A DNA stretch of 64,000 bases. It comes from Straminergon stramineum. Lineage: Eukaryota > Streptophyta > Bryopsida > Hypnales > Calliergonaceae. The stretch lies in assembly GCA_963920665.1 (NCBI GenBank), contig OY987263.1:26834547-26898546 (forward strand), given 5' to 3'. The number at the start of each line of letters is the position of its first letter. Position 1 is the stretch's first letter. A program made the translations under genes and the position numbers. The notes beneath the pieces were generated by a model. The model had not been told where the DNA came from and made no database searches. It saw only the letters and a list, made by a program, of their open reading frames with translations. This document shows positions 10,501-27,605 of the stretch, piece after piece.

Positions 10501-12032
10501 ATAGAATAAGAGAACACTCCATGAGAACATTCTATAGAAATATGGGAAAAAGAGGTGAAAATGATTTTCAAAAATGAGAAAAAATGCATGGCGTTAAAAG
10601 TTATAAGTACCTTATAATTTGGAGGAGGTGGAATGAGACAATTGAGCCTGTGATCCGTGGGCGGGCAATGTCGCTCATAGTGTTCCATCAATGACAAATT
10701 CAGCTTCAATTTCATTCGATGGTTTAGATTCCGGTCCAAGCAGGGAACCACTTCTGTAAATCGAGAATCACAGACCTGCAAAATAATGCCTCAGTTCTAA
10801 CGTTCTAACATCTGAAGCCAATATAGAATTTCAAAACATAGTCGACGAGGACATAACATAAACATTCCATAATAGTGTAGGGCATGAACGCTTTCCACTA
10901 TAACACTAAATCCAAACAGAAAACGAAAATAATGTGAGACCTAGAAATGTCAACATTCATGTGGCCCTAAGACTGTACGACTTTAGAACCATCTGGCATG
11001 TATTCCAAAACTGCAACTTCAAAGCCATGATGACTCGTAAGTCAAGAAGTTTGCCTTCAAATGTTAAACTCAGACACCAGAGGAATTCCTTCAAAGAAAA
11101 TAAATGTTAGAGAATCACTGAATCTTAAAAACCTAATTCTGAATGGAACGATATAATCACACCCAATAGCGACAACTAGCTAAATGCAACCCTCCAAAAT
11201 CTCTTACAAGGAATACATATTGTTTTGAGAATGTATCCCACCTCGACACCAGAACTCACGACAGTTTTCAATCACCAACTTCAAACCTCAGTACTTGTGC
11301 AAAAGATGGCATTGCACCAGAGATTGCATTCTTTGCACCAATTTGCCATCATCTTCTAAACCCTCAGTACTTGTGCAAAAGATGGCATTGCACCAGAGAT
11401 TGCATTCTTTGCACCAATTTACCATCATCTTCTAAACCCTTAGTACTCGAGCAAAGAATGCAGTCTCCAGTGCGCTGCAATCCTCTTCGACTTTCTCACA
11501 AAAGAATATAAAATAATCTGACCATTCTAAAAATAAAACCTGTGCTCAATTAGGTTTCGACCAAACTCACAGGAAAAGATTTTAGGTTGACTTGCAGGAC
11601 TCCATCATCCCCTACTATCGTCTCCTCTTCCATCGCCTCCTCTTCATTGCTACCAGCTCCTTCTTCACTCACCCCCAACCCCTCAAAATGTGCTCCAACG
11701 CCCTCCTCTTCTTTCTCCTCCACCTCTTCCACACTCTCCTTCGCATTTCCCTCTTCCTTCTCCTCGTCTCTCCCATCCTCCTTCTTTCCAACCACATCCA
11801 CCTCTTTCACAGCTTCTTCTCTCACACTCACAATCACAGGCTTCACCACCGTCCAATCCACGGGGGTTGTCGGAAGGGTTTTCTGATGGCGCCAGAGGGA
11901 ACTTCGTTGCAGAGAGAGCAGGAACAAGACCCCGGCGATGATGCACACGAGGAAAGCAGCCACACGCCGAGTACTCCGTGCGTTGCCATCGCTACGGGAG
12001 CGCAATCGCACATTACTAGGGCGACCAGACAT
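7517..12032 (-). CDS. Putative pectin methyltransferase, PMT/DUF248 family (type II Golgi membrane protein)
   Basis: Exons on the minus strand: 12032-11571, 10775-10611, 10378-10196, 9694-9100, 9001-8892, 8390-8158, 7829-7517. They join in phase to 687 codons including the stop (686 aa, normal for the family). All introns are GT-AG. Residues 1-22 are basic and about 23-41 are a single membrane anchor. An acidic Glu/Lys/Val-rich stem follows (about 70-140). The catalytic region starts at VCDSRFTEVVPCLDR (155). It contains VPIKWPTSRDE, FPGGGTHFPDGADKYI, the SAM-binding TVFDVGCGVASFGAFLL (near 288-302), AHCSRCRIDW, LRPGGYFVWSSPP, NVMDMKANFGGFAAAL and YPRTYDLLHAW. Family knowledge: SAM-dependent methyltransferases of the Golgi implicated in homogalacturonan methylation. 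The sequence most resembles the Arabidopsis PMT8 group; substrate is not proven. An upstream in-frame GTG (12116) would add a second hydrophobic stretch, but it is not an ATG, so I start at the ATG before SGRPSN. The acceptor of exon 6 has a weak pyrimidine tract. Confidence 0.95.
8535..8619. repeat. Imperfect inverted repeat in PMT intron 5
   Basis: Arms of about 38 bases (8535-8575 and 8581-8619) pair with a few mismatches. They include GCACTGTACAGTGCC and AGACTGCTA on the left, mirrored by TAGCAGTCT and GGCACTGTACAGC on the right. Probably a small foldback element within the intron spanning 8391-8891. A further short inverted pair, ATTCGTTAAAAT / ATTTTAACGAAT, follows near 8636 and 8762. 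Confidence 0.6.
11287..11460. repeat. 76-bp tandem repeat in PMT intron 1
   Basis: Two almost identical 76-bp units start at 11287 and 11363 (CTCAGTACTTGTGCAAAAG...). A third, truncated and diverged unit starts at 11439 (CTTAGTACTCGAGCAAAG). Near identity points to a recent duplication. Confidence 0.85.
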
Positions 12033-12381
12033 CGCAACGACGATCGCAAATGCAAGTGCAATCAGGAATAACGACAGAGCACGAGCATGTCTCCCATGAG
12101 CTTGGGACTTGCACACAAACGAAGTCTACTGATGCAAACCCTTACTGAAGCGCCCCTGTTCTAGGGCTTCGCCATTATCAAGAGTTTTTCTGCGATGTGA
12201 CAGAAGTTTTGGAAGAAAATGTGGGCATTGGGAGCTTGAGGGCTGCGATTAAGGACGAAATTGGAGATGGGGTGGTCGCCAGAAACGGGAATTGTGGGAT
12301 GGTTTTCTGGAGATTTGTGAGGAAGTGCGAGTGTGATAGTTGCAGAGTGACGCCAATGTGATGTGGGTTTGGAGACTGGCA

Positions 12382-12389
12382 CATTTATA
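12382..12389 (-). promoter_or_regulatory. Candidate TATA box of the PMT gene
   Basis: The minus strand reads TTATAAAT about 350 bp upstream of the PMT ATG, in a stretch richer in G+C than the DNA beyond 12.7 kb. If used, the 5' leader would be about 300 nt. Open frames in 12161-12439 have no domain and are taken as promoter/leader. Confidence 0.35.
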
Positions 12390-14380
12390 AGTGTGGGTAC
12401 TGGCAATGGTACGAGTCGCTGGCGGTCGCATCCTGGCATTTATGGGACCGACTGAAGTAACTTAGGTACACCCTTTATCATGGACCCTTTTGTCGATAGC
12501 GTTCGGGTAGTTTGTGGAAAGAGCCGGGCTTGTTTTTTCAAGGGCACCGGTCGCATCCTCTCCTTATCAAAATCTTCCGGTTCATTTCCTCTAGTGTCAA
12601 ATTTTCACCGTTCACTTTTTGCAAAATTGTTTGACTTCAAATTATTTTTTGCGAAAGGCTCCAATCCTCTTCTTTCAAAGACATGCCAATTTGAAACTGA
12701 ACTTCAAATTTGATTACATCAAGTGGCTATGGACAATGGAGTAGGTGTTAACCGTTACAGCCACCCCTAAAGTAATATTTGCCTATGTCCTATCCCAGAA
12801 CTTCAAGTCCTTCAACAACCAACCCTAAAGCAATACTTACCTTGTCCAAGAACATATCCACTTCCAACACCCCGAGTATTAGCCTTGGATTCAAAATGGC
12901 AAGCAATTAAAATTTGATTATTTCATGAAAGTAGCTGCTACATATCAACCTTTTATTTTTGCATATTGGTTGGCTATTGGTTAGCTATTGGTCCTACCAG
13001 TTTTTTGTCTCGTTTAGGATCTTCCATTTTTACACTCCAATTGATTATTTTCCCAAAGATACTAGCTAACAATGAATTAACTAATGGTTCTTCTTAAGCA
13101 TTGCTTGATAGCATCTCTATCTACATTATTTAACATTTTGAGGCTCAAATGTAGGATTGGTGTAGAATGGGACACAATTAAGAAGTGGATCCACATTGGT
13201 ATAAGAACTTTTTCAATGGAACCACTACTAATGGGTGACAATTGCAATAGGGAGATGAAGCTTTTGCTACAAACTAATTTAAGGCCCCAATGTAACTAAT
13301 ATTATGTTTGAAGGATCATCATATTTTTTCCCCAAGGTTGGCACTTTGAAGAATTTTGAAGTTCTCACAAAGCTCAAGACTAGCAAGATTCTTGTTGAAG
13401 TGTCTTCTATAATTATTTCACCTTGAATTCTTAGAACTACCCAATAGTTGTCCACCCATAGTTCCTAACAAAAGTTTTGTTGTGAAAACTTATTTGCACT
13501 ATAGGGGGTTGCATAGGAATAAAAGGGTCAAAACTATACTCTATTCTTCATGAGGCTTGTACAATTGCACGTACCAATGTATGATGTTATTATTGTGGTT
13601 GTAATTAAAGAAGATGTTCCAACGTCCTTGAATAGAGAAGTTGGAGATTCCTTCTACAATGTCTTTATACTATGAATTTATCTTTGTATAATGTACCACT
13701 ATTCATCGGCAAGCAAGATAGAAGATCTCCTACAATGAAAAGAAAATCAATTCATCAGAAACATTGATGGGTCACTTGCTTGGAAGTTTGAGATTATTAT
13801 GAGGTATGCATATCTTGCATATTTTTCACGTGTATGGATGGAATGTCTTTGGTAAACAAAGCAAGGAATACGAGTCTATTTTAGCTAGGATTCCTACTTT
13901 GTTCCTACAAAATGGTTGAATTTTTTCCTAACTATAGTTAAATGTAAATACTGAAGGTGATAGAAATTGAAGCTATGTTTTTCCGACAAAGTGTGAATTC
14001 TTTATGAATTTCATAACTATATTGTTGAAGGAGACCTCTAAGAGAAAGTAGGTCTCTTGAAATTTCAATCTATCTTATTGTTAGAAAATTAGTAACACTC
14101 ACAAAACAAGCCAAGCCAATATAGATACGAGCATGTTAAATTAAAATTTCTCCTTTCAATTAATGGGCAAAGGCAATACTATCATTTCTTGTAGTGGTGA
14201 TATGTCTAGAGGTTAAGCCAATAACTTTGTAGACTCATTCAAAATTTCAAAGCACCCTCAATGGGCTTGAGCAATGCAGAAGAATTGATTTTTTGTGGAT
14301 TCCATTTGAAAAATGTCATGAAGAGGTAAAGATAGGTGGAGGTCTTAATCACTCATTAGGATGTCATTAGGGTTTAGCAA

Positions 14381-14403
14381 GAATGAATGAATGAATGAAT
14401 GAA
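14381..14403. repeat. (GAAT)n microsatellite
   Basis: Nearly six uninterrupted GAAT units. Confidence 0.9.
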
Positions 14404-15005
14404 CTCAAAGAAACCATTTAGGGAAGTCATTGTACAAGTGTTAATTTGTAAATTTAGCATTTGGTTGTTCTTTGTATATGGTTGATTTTGTGACACACAA
14501 TTGATGTAAGCAACACTAGACTTTGAAAATATGTTTTATTCTTTACAAATACAATACTAAAATCTATAGAACTTTGCTTAAGATTTGGTCTAATAATATT
14601 TTGACAATGACAAAAGGTATTGTAAATGTATCATTTTTGGAATTATGAGCTCATCTTTAGACCTCCATTAACCCCTATGAAATCAAGAAATAGTGGAGCT
14701 ATAAATAGTCTCTAAAACATTGAAATTTATAATCCATTGTGATTTAACATGAATTATCTTTTTCTTAGATATAAATATATAGATTTGATTAGTACCACAA
14801 TAACAACACCTAAAAAAATTTGGAAGCATTTGACCATATAGATTTCAAGATATTTGACTTCAAGGTTAGGACCATCTATTTTTGGGTGATGCAAAATTGT
14901 GCGCAATTACACTTTGACGATTTCTACTTCATTCTACATGAGACCTTTTCCATGTCTCTTTGTGCCAAATGGTGTACAAGAAAGTTAATCATGACTATGC
15001 AAAAG

Positions 15006-15087
15006 CACTAGAAGAAACCATTGTTGCTTTGAACAGAATTTTGCATCAACTGAATTCTGTTCAAACCAACGATGGTTTCTTCTAGTG
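15006..15087. repeat. 82-bp near-perfect palindrome (CACTAGAAG ends)
   Basis: Left arm 15006-15040 and right arm 15053-15087 are reverse complements except at about two positions, around a loop of about 12 bases. Both ends read CACTAGAAGAAACCAT inward. Likely a minimal foldback MITE. Its transcript would form a long perfect-type stem, so a small-RNA precursor is the alternative. Confidence 0.8.
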
Positions 15088-17089
15088 AAGGAAATTTCAA
15101 ACACAATTTTGTACAATTCTCAAATCAAAGATTGTAATCTATGAAGCTCTTGAGGTTGAGCTCATTTATTTTCAAATTGGCCTACTATTTCAAGTCTTAG
15201 TCACCGCATCAAATAATTCATGATCTACTTCAACCCACTAGCTCCTTGAATAATATTTGGCCTATGCCATCCTTGTACATGCAAAGAGAATCTTGTCCAA
15301 TAAATTTGGCCATTTTATCTTTCTTTCAAGTTATTATGGGAAAATGACTATTCATATGAAGTTTCTTTTCTATTTGCACTATATCAATTTTCAATTGTAT
15401 TATGCTCCCTACATCCATTTGTAGATGGCCTAAAATGATTACATTCTTCATTCTGTTTAGTATTGTTTCTCAAATAGTATTACTTCTACAAACATGGGGC
15501 TATTGACTAAATATAACTTTTATCATCAATTATTGGTGACTATACTTCACCCCATACATGACAAAGAACAGATTATCCAAGTGATTGTAACCCTATTTGA
15601 AGTAAAAGAAAACTTGATCATTGAATAGTGTGGATTTCTTAAATCATGGGAGCAATTAATACTCAACAAAATTATCTCAAATACTATAATGGTACCTATT
15701 TTGTGTTGACAACACTAAATAGAATGAAGAATGTACTTTTACAATCAATTTCCAAGTTATGATGTTCATGATCAAATGAGCTTAGTTCAAAAAAATATCT
15801 CTACCACCCAATTAAGGTGGGAGGCTCTTGAAGTGTGCACCTAAGGGGAAATGAACCTCTGTAGGAAAAATCAGTAGAGTATAGTATTTTTCATGTATTT
15901 TTGGTACAAAGAGAAAAAAAAAACAATTCATTTTCAATTTAAATCGTAATTTTTTGCCTTCAAATGAATTAAATACGAATTTTCAAAGTGAAAGGTGCAT
16001 AGGTCACTATTGGTGCTCATAGACTTGACCAATCTTAATCAAAATCAACCTTTAAATGGAGCACTTCAAACTTAGGAAGTTTCTATAATTTTGGCTCTCA
16101 AAGAATGATTCACATCATGCTTTCAATTATTTTAGCCTTACATCAATGTATATTTTTTTCAAAGGTATTTAAGAACACAATTAAAAAACAAAAAAGTACA
16201 TTGAAGGAATTGTGATCCATTTTTGAAACTCTCTACAGTATTCATGACAATTCTACTATATGATTGTAAATGCCCACTCACAATTCAAGCCTCCTACCTT
16301 ATCCACTTCTCTTTCACTGACTTCCAAAAGAGATTTTCATTTTTATCTTAAAAACCTTCTTTTTCTGGTTTGGGCACCCCTTGAAAGTGGGGTAGTGACC
16401 ACAAAATGGTTGAATGTGTCCTTAGAAGTAAGTGGAAGAAGAAGTTGGACAAGGGAGCAATTTGGGTGAACTAATCACCTATTTACAATGCAAGTGTCAT
16501 ACCAACAAGTGACTTATAAGAAAAAGCTAAATTTCTAGAATAAACACAATCAAAGATGTGTCCATGAAATACATCCTTCAACAATTCTCATGGTACAAGG
16601 TCAATCTTTGTTGCTTCTACTTAGGGCTTTAGAAGTTAGACTTCAACAATTCAACAAATCATAAAGTATTCAAATAATATCCAAATAATACATACTTCAA
16701 TGTCTTGGAATCCTCTCCAAAATGGCACATGAAAACCATTCTAATGTGGGCATACCCAAATGCACCATTGACCTAAAACCGCCATCATCACTCCGGCATA
16801 CATCTCCAAAATCAATATGTACCTATGTGGAAGAAACGATTTTAGAAACTCTACCCAAAAAACTTTGATCCCACATAACTTTTGCATACATTATCCACAT
16901 GCCACGTTCTTTGGTGCTTTGGAACCTCCTTTCACTTGCCAACAAGAAAATATGAAAAATTTGACCAGTCTAATAATAGAAAATGGGTACAGTAGCAAAA
17001 CGTGTCGGTTTATGGGGTGCCCACCTTGTTATCGGCAACCAGTGAAACCAGCTGAAAGCCATAGTAATTTACTTTGAGAGGTCAGTCAA

Positions 17090-23343
<6,254 letters not shown>

Positions 23344-24236
23344 GGTCGCAAAATCCCTTGAAACTTAAGAGCAGGAATTGAAATATGTGCAGGGCGCTAG
23401 GGATGAAGGAGAAGCTGCAGGGATGGTCGAGAGAGAACGCTTAGTAAACACGAAGTCCTTCGACAAGCTCTAGGTTTCCGAATTCTGTGCGCGCACGTTT
23501 AAATTAAGTGTAGAGAAATAAGGTCAATGCACCTCTGCTGTACCGGAATCTTCTGTCAGAGAAAACATTCATAATTGATCCTGTGCCGCAGCGTTGAATC
23601 TCAGACCCTAAAATTCACAAGACTGGTGAATACTGTACAGGGTAACTTCAACTCCTATTAGTACGTGCATTTATGATACATCTCTAGAACAGTTTTTACA
23701 GTGGAATCGTACAATCTAAATATTGAATGTATGAATTATGAAATGTATCTGTCTTCCTACGTATTTAAGGCGATTTCGGAATCCATGTTCGAATACTCGA
23801 CCAGGGCTACATTGGTACTTCCGTTTGAGGAAATATGAAATTCTCTAGACCTAATTGGGTTGCAAACTTGTAAACTGAGGTGGAGAAGTCGCAAGATCTG
23901 AAATGATGGACAGATCAAAGGAAACCCCAATTACCTCAATTTATAAGTGATGCCGATGTGTAGATTAATCGATTAGCAGGATTTCAGTAGAAAATGAGGT
24001 TGTTCTGGTAAAATTTAGACACACATCGTTAAAAGAATCTTTGGTCATATGGTAGAGTGATCACATAGGCTCACCAGTTGCTACATTGCATTGTTGGAGG
24101 TATTCCTGCAAGAACCAGGCATGGTGGTGGAAATGAGATGCCCTAGAATGGACTTGTCTTTATAAACTATAAAGGCGTCAACTTCTGAATTCGGAGGTGG
24201 AGAGAGAATCAAACCCCTTTTGAACGTTCCCGCAGT
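23344..24236. promoter_or_regulatory. Shared upstream region of divergent ITPK and RlmH-like genes
   Basis: The two start codons face away from each other 893 bp apart, with no coding signal between. It is inferred to hold both promoters. No clear TATA box was fixed for either direction. Confidence 0.5.
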
Positions 24237-27236
24237 ATGGGTTTGCTGGTGCAGCAGTGTCCCCAGCAGATGCTCGTTTTTGCAGGTAAATTCTCGACGC
24301 TTCGTCTCTCCCAATTCGGTGTGCAAGACAATGTAATCCTGACGGAGTTCTTGCCTTCATTCCCGTTTTCTCAATCCCCTTGTCTACATTGCAAAAAATT
24401 TCAGAGAATTTGGTTCATCTCCTCTGGATTCGATCACTTTCTCTTCCTCGCGAATTTTCTTGTGTACCTTGATATGTCTGTATCGTCTATTTCTAGTTTC
24501 TGTCATTCTTCTGACTCTCATACATCCTTTAGGCGTGGAATTGAAACAGAATTTTGCCATACATACATTACAAATTAGTCCTCCTCTGTATTTGATCGCC
24601 CTTTTGAATTTTCCTGAGTCCATGGATATGGCTGTATCGTCTATTCCTGATTGTCAGTTCCTGTCATCTTTTGACTCTCATATGTTCTTTATGTGTTGAG
24701 CTCAACAGGAAAGAGAGACCAAGTACAGCACAACCAACAAACTCGATTTCCCCGTGCTACTGTAAGTATCGTCTCCAAACTCGTGCTCTTTGGAAAAAGG
24801 AGTGGTTGTCACAGTTCATGATTTCTGCCATTTCAGGCCCCGCTCGGTTTTGAACCCAAGAGTCTTCTCTCAAAGTCTTAGCCCCCTTGCAGAATTTTGA
24901 AACTACATCGTGATAATCGCCTCCATTCTTGGAGCGCAAGGCTTGAACTCTGACCCTCCGCATTGGGAATTGTCCTTGGAAGTAGGCTGAGTTCTGCAGT
25001 GAGTGATTCCCTGTCCATGATCTAATCGCATTTACAGCATTAAGGAGTTCATAGCTGAAGCCGCTTAGGGTTTTAATTTTTAGGGTTTAGGAACTCGCTA
25101 ATGTTTGAACTATCTCCCAATTCTGTTCACTTTAGGTTGGAAGCTCCAATCCATGCTCCATTCATTGTGCAAATTTCTTCTCCTCAACTCTTTTTGAATT
25201 GGACTTCAACGATATATTTTTAACGCAAAGTGGCCGACGTCGAGGAGGCCTTGTCCCCAATTTCAACAAGGAAAATTTGAGCAACGAAAATTCACTCAAA
25301 TGGCTGAAGTTTCTGAAAACCCTAATGTGACCCCTCCTTTAGGATTTAATTGTGCAAAAGCTAATGTGAAATTCTTGGAATGTAGAGACCTCTGCCGCTG
25401 AAGTTGGTGACAGTGGGCAAAGACAGGGGGACCGCCATGGAGAGTGTCGCTCTGGAGTATGTGAAGAAGATCCAACGGTACTGTGCGTTTGAGGAAGTGC
25501 AGCTGCGACCGAACCCTAAAAACTCCAGGCATATATGCTTCCCAACTTACAACCCCATGCACTTCTCAAGTTTTCTTCTGCAGTGTTGAAAATTTTGTAT
25601 GAGTAGAAAGTAACGATTCAATGCGCATTTGTTATGCTGATGATGAAAGTGATGGTATGGCAGCGACGTCAGTACACAGGTGTCTAGCGAGGGAGAACGT
25701 GTAATGCGCTCCATTACTACCAAGGACTGGGTAAAAACCTTAAACCCTAAACCCTAACTACTCTTGAAACTCTTAAAATCAACATTCTCAATGGCAAGCT
25801 CTTGTAAGCACAGCAATGAGATGACCATTGTCAAAGTCAAGTCAATGCTTTAATTTTGACATTGGAAGCAAATGCCAAGCTTTGACATACTTTCACATGT
25901 GAAAACAAATACTCATTGGTGAGAGGTTTTACTGGTTCTAATTGAGCTCAAGTTTGGAGAAACGGAGTCAAGGATTCCTCCTCATGCCAATTCTGAGGTT
26001 CTCTAAAAAGGATTCTCTAGACTGTTATGTACGATTGCAAGCAGAAGTGGAAAATGGAACAATTATATGTGTTTTTGTTTCAGTGTACAACTGACATTGT
26101 GTTAGCCATCTTTCATTGAACGTACGTGCTGCTTGGCAGGTAGTTATATTAGACGAGCGTGGCAAAGAAATGACATCTGAGAAGTTTGCTGATCTAATTG
26201 CTGATGCCGGAGAAACTGTGGGTGGGCATGGTCTATAACCAGTTTTTCAAGTCTGTTTTTACCTCTTGGCCTGTTCTAGCAGTCACTTTTTTGGCATTGA
26301 AACAATACACCCTTTTCATTTACACATGTTGAGATATTTTTCTGACAAGTAACGTAGCACTCCTGCTTGGTTCTACTGCCAAGCCTATGCAACCACTTCT
26401 TTTTACATCATTTTCATTTGTTTATTTATCTGTACTTATTTCTCGTTGTGTCTTTCTTTAACGAATGGGCTTCGTGGCCAATTCTATGGTGTCACAGGAA
26501 GCCTACCATATAATGTCAGTATCTCCATTAATCCATTACTTTCATATTGATCCCACATTGACGCGTCTTTTTGTTGCAGGGAGCTAGTGCAGTTGTGTTT
26601 TGTATAGGAGGGCCATTTGGGCATGGTCCACAAGTTCGAGAACGTGCAAATGTGAGTGTGAAGCTTTCTACTATGGTGCTTAATCATCAAGTGGCATTCT
26701 TGGTGCTCCTCGAACAGATTTACAGGTTAATCCTTGCACAATCTGCAACACTCTTGAAACTTAAGAAACAATCTTGAGATGATATTATTTTCGCCACTTT
26801 CAGCATTTTTATCAACATGTAGGAGTCTGATTATTGAGAGATTGGTATACTGCAGAACCGAGGAGAGATCGCTTAAAGTATAAGTGCCAAACTCTCTTGA
26901 AATCTAATTTCTTATGCAATTTCAAAGAGGGATGTAGACCACTAAATTCGACAGCAGACTACCTCATTTCCATGCATAGGAATTTAGCCAAGGCATGGAT
27001 AAACCACTTGCTAATTGTACACCAGCTGAGTGTATTGAAAGAAATGTTTTGCCGTTGGTAGTAGGGATCACCATAAGAGACAGGATCAGGATCCAAACAG
27101 TTTTAATATACTCGACCTTTTGAGTAGGAACTCCTCACCGTGACCGAATATTTTGAGGTATTTGCTAAAAAGCTCAGTGGGGTGCTCCTGCTGCAGGGCA
27201 TGGACAATACTTCGTGGTGAGAAATACCACCATTAG
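24237..27236 (+). CDS. RlmH-type SPOUT RNA methyltransferase (organellar/plant form)
   Basis: Seven exons: 24237-24285, 24709-24761, 25386-25528, 25664-25730, 26140-26217, 26580-26725, 27197-27236. They join to 192 codons (191 aa). The core begins at PLKLVTVGKDRG (about 38). It continues with EYVKKIQRYCAFEEVQL, VVILDERGKEMTSEKFADL, the SAM-pocket motif VVFCIGGPFGHG (near 135-146), LSTMVLNHQVAFLVLLEQIY and the conserved C-terminus RAWTILRGEKYHH. Family knowledge: bacterial RlmH N3-methylates pseudouridine 1915 of 23S rRNA. Plant homologues carry an N-terminal extension; here it is about 35 residues, Gln-rich and weakly basic, consistent with but not proof of organelle targeting. Odd: intron 3 appears to start with GC (AG|GCATAT) and end CAG. 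Using the nearest in-phase GT would insert about 17 residues foreign to the family. Intron 5 has a plain ACT|GTGGGT donor. Confidence 0.9.
24471..24708 (+). repeat. Tandem duplication inside RlmH-like intron 1, including the 3' splice region
   Basis: Copy 1 (24471-24549) and copy 2 (24625-24708) align from GATATG.CTGTATCGTCTAT through GACTCTCATA to a terminal AACAG. Copy 2 ends at the acceptor used for exon 2. Copy 1 ends in an equivalent but apparently unused GAAACAG. Confidence 0.7.
25736..25758. promoter_or_regulatory. Interstitial telomere-like repeat (telo-box cluster)
   Basis: AAACCTTAAACCCTAAACCC followed by TAAC lies just inside RlmH-like intron 4, right after its donor. It matches the plant telomere unit CCCTAAA in two tandem copies. 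Telo boxes (AAACCCTAA) are common near plant housekeeping and translation genes. Whether it acts here is unknown. Confidence 0.5.
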
Positions 27237-27605
27237 TGGTTTCTTTTGCTCCGCAATTCGAAACTTTGCTCGAGTTCAAGAACGAAAGTGTCCTGGACAG
27301 ACAATGGAGGACAACCACCCGGGCAGTTGCCTGACAGATGTTGTGCAGCCAAATTTCTCATTAATGTTAGAAGATTTCGTCTCAGGCCAGGTTCTGCTTT
27401 TATGAAGCAACAAGTCTAAAGAGTGTCAAGCTTCCCAGGCTACAAAGCTTCCAAGGCTGAGGGGATAAGTAGTTTTAGTACAACTCGAGTGTGCAAGCAT
27501 TGACACTAGTGAAACCGTGAAAGACCACTCGATAGGGGACTTTCAGTAAGCCATTTCAGAAAACTGTGGCAACTTTGAACTTCCAGAACTAAGATTGGAA
27601 ATTTC
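27237..27605. other. Convergent 3' region between RlmH-like and BTB genes
   Basis: Holds the 3' ends of both genes within 369 bp, so their transcripts may overlap. No other gene was seen. Confidence 0.5.

Larger units (their letters stand above)
12714..17089. other. AT-rich intergenic region between PMT and ITPK genes
   Basis: No gene was recognised. It contains a (GAAT)n microsatellite and a near-perfect 82-bp hairpin, listed separately. Short open frames such as 14820-15011 and 16817-17077 lack domains and coding character. Confidence 0.5.

Noticed and set aside
11587..12071. Long plus-strand open frames opposite PMT exon 1
   Set aside because: They are shadows of the Glu/Lys-rich coding exon on the minus strand and encode Ser/Pro/Leu low-complexity peptides.
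11550..12116. Upstream extension of the PMT protein by 28 residues with another hydrophobic segment
   Set aside because: The codon at 12116 is GTG on the minus strand. The first ATG in the frame is at 12032 and gives the usual type II topology.
12161..12439. 92-codon minus-strand frame upstream of PMT
   Set aside because: Other frames are equally open, there is no domain, and a candidate TATA box lies inside it.
25529..25583. Use of the in-phase GT near 25583 as donor of RlmH-like exon 3
   Set aside because: It would add about 17 residues at a place where the family has none. A GC donor at 25529 gives a clean alignment.
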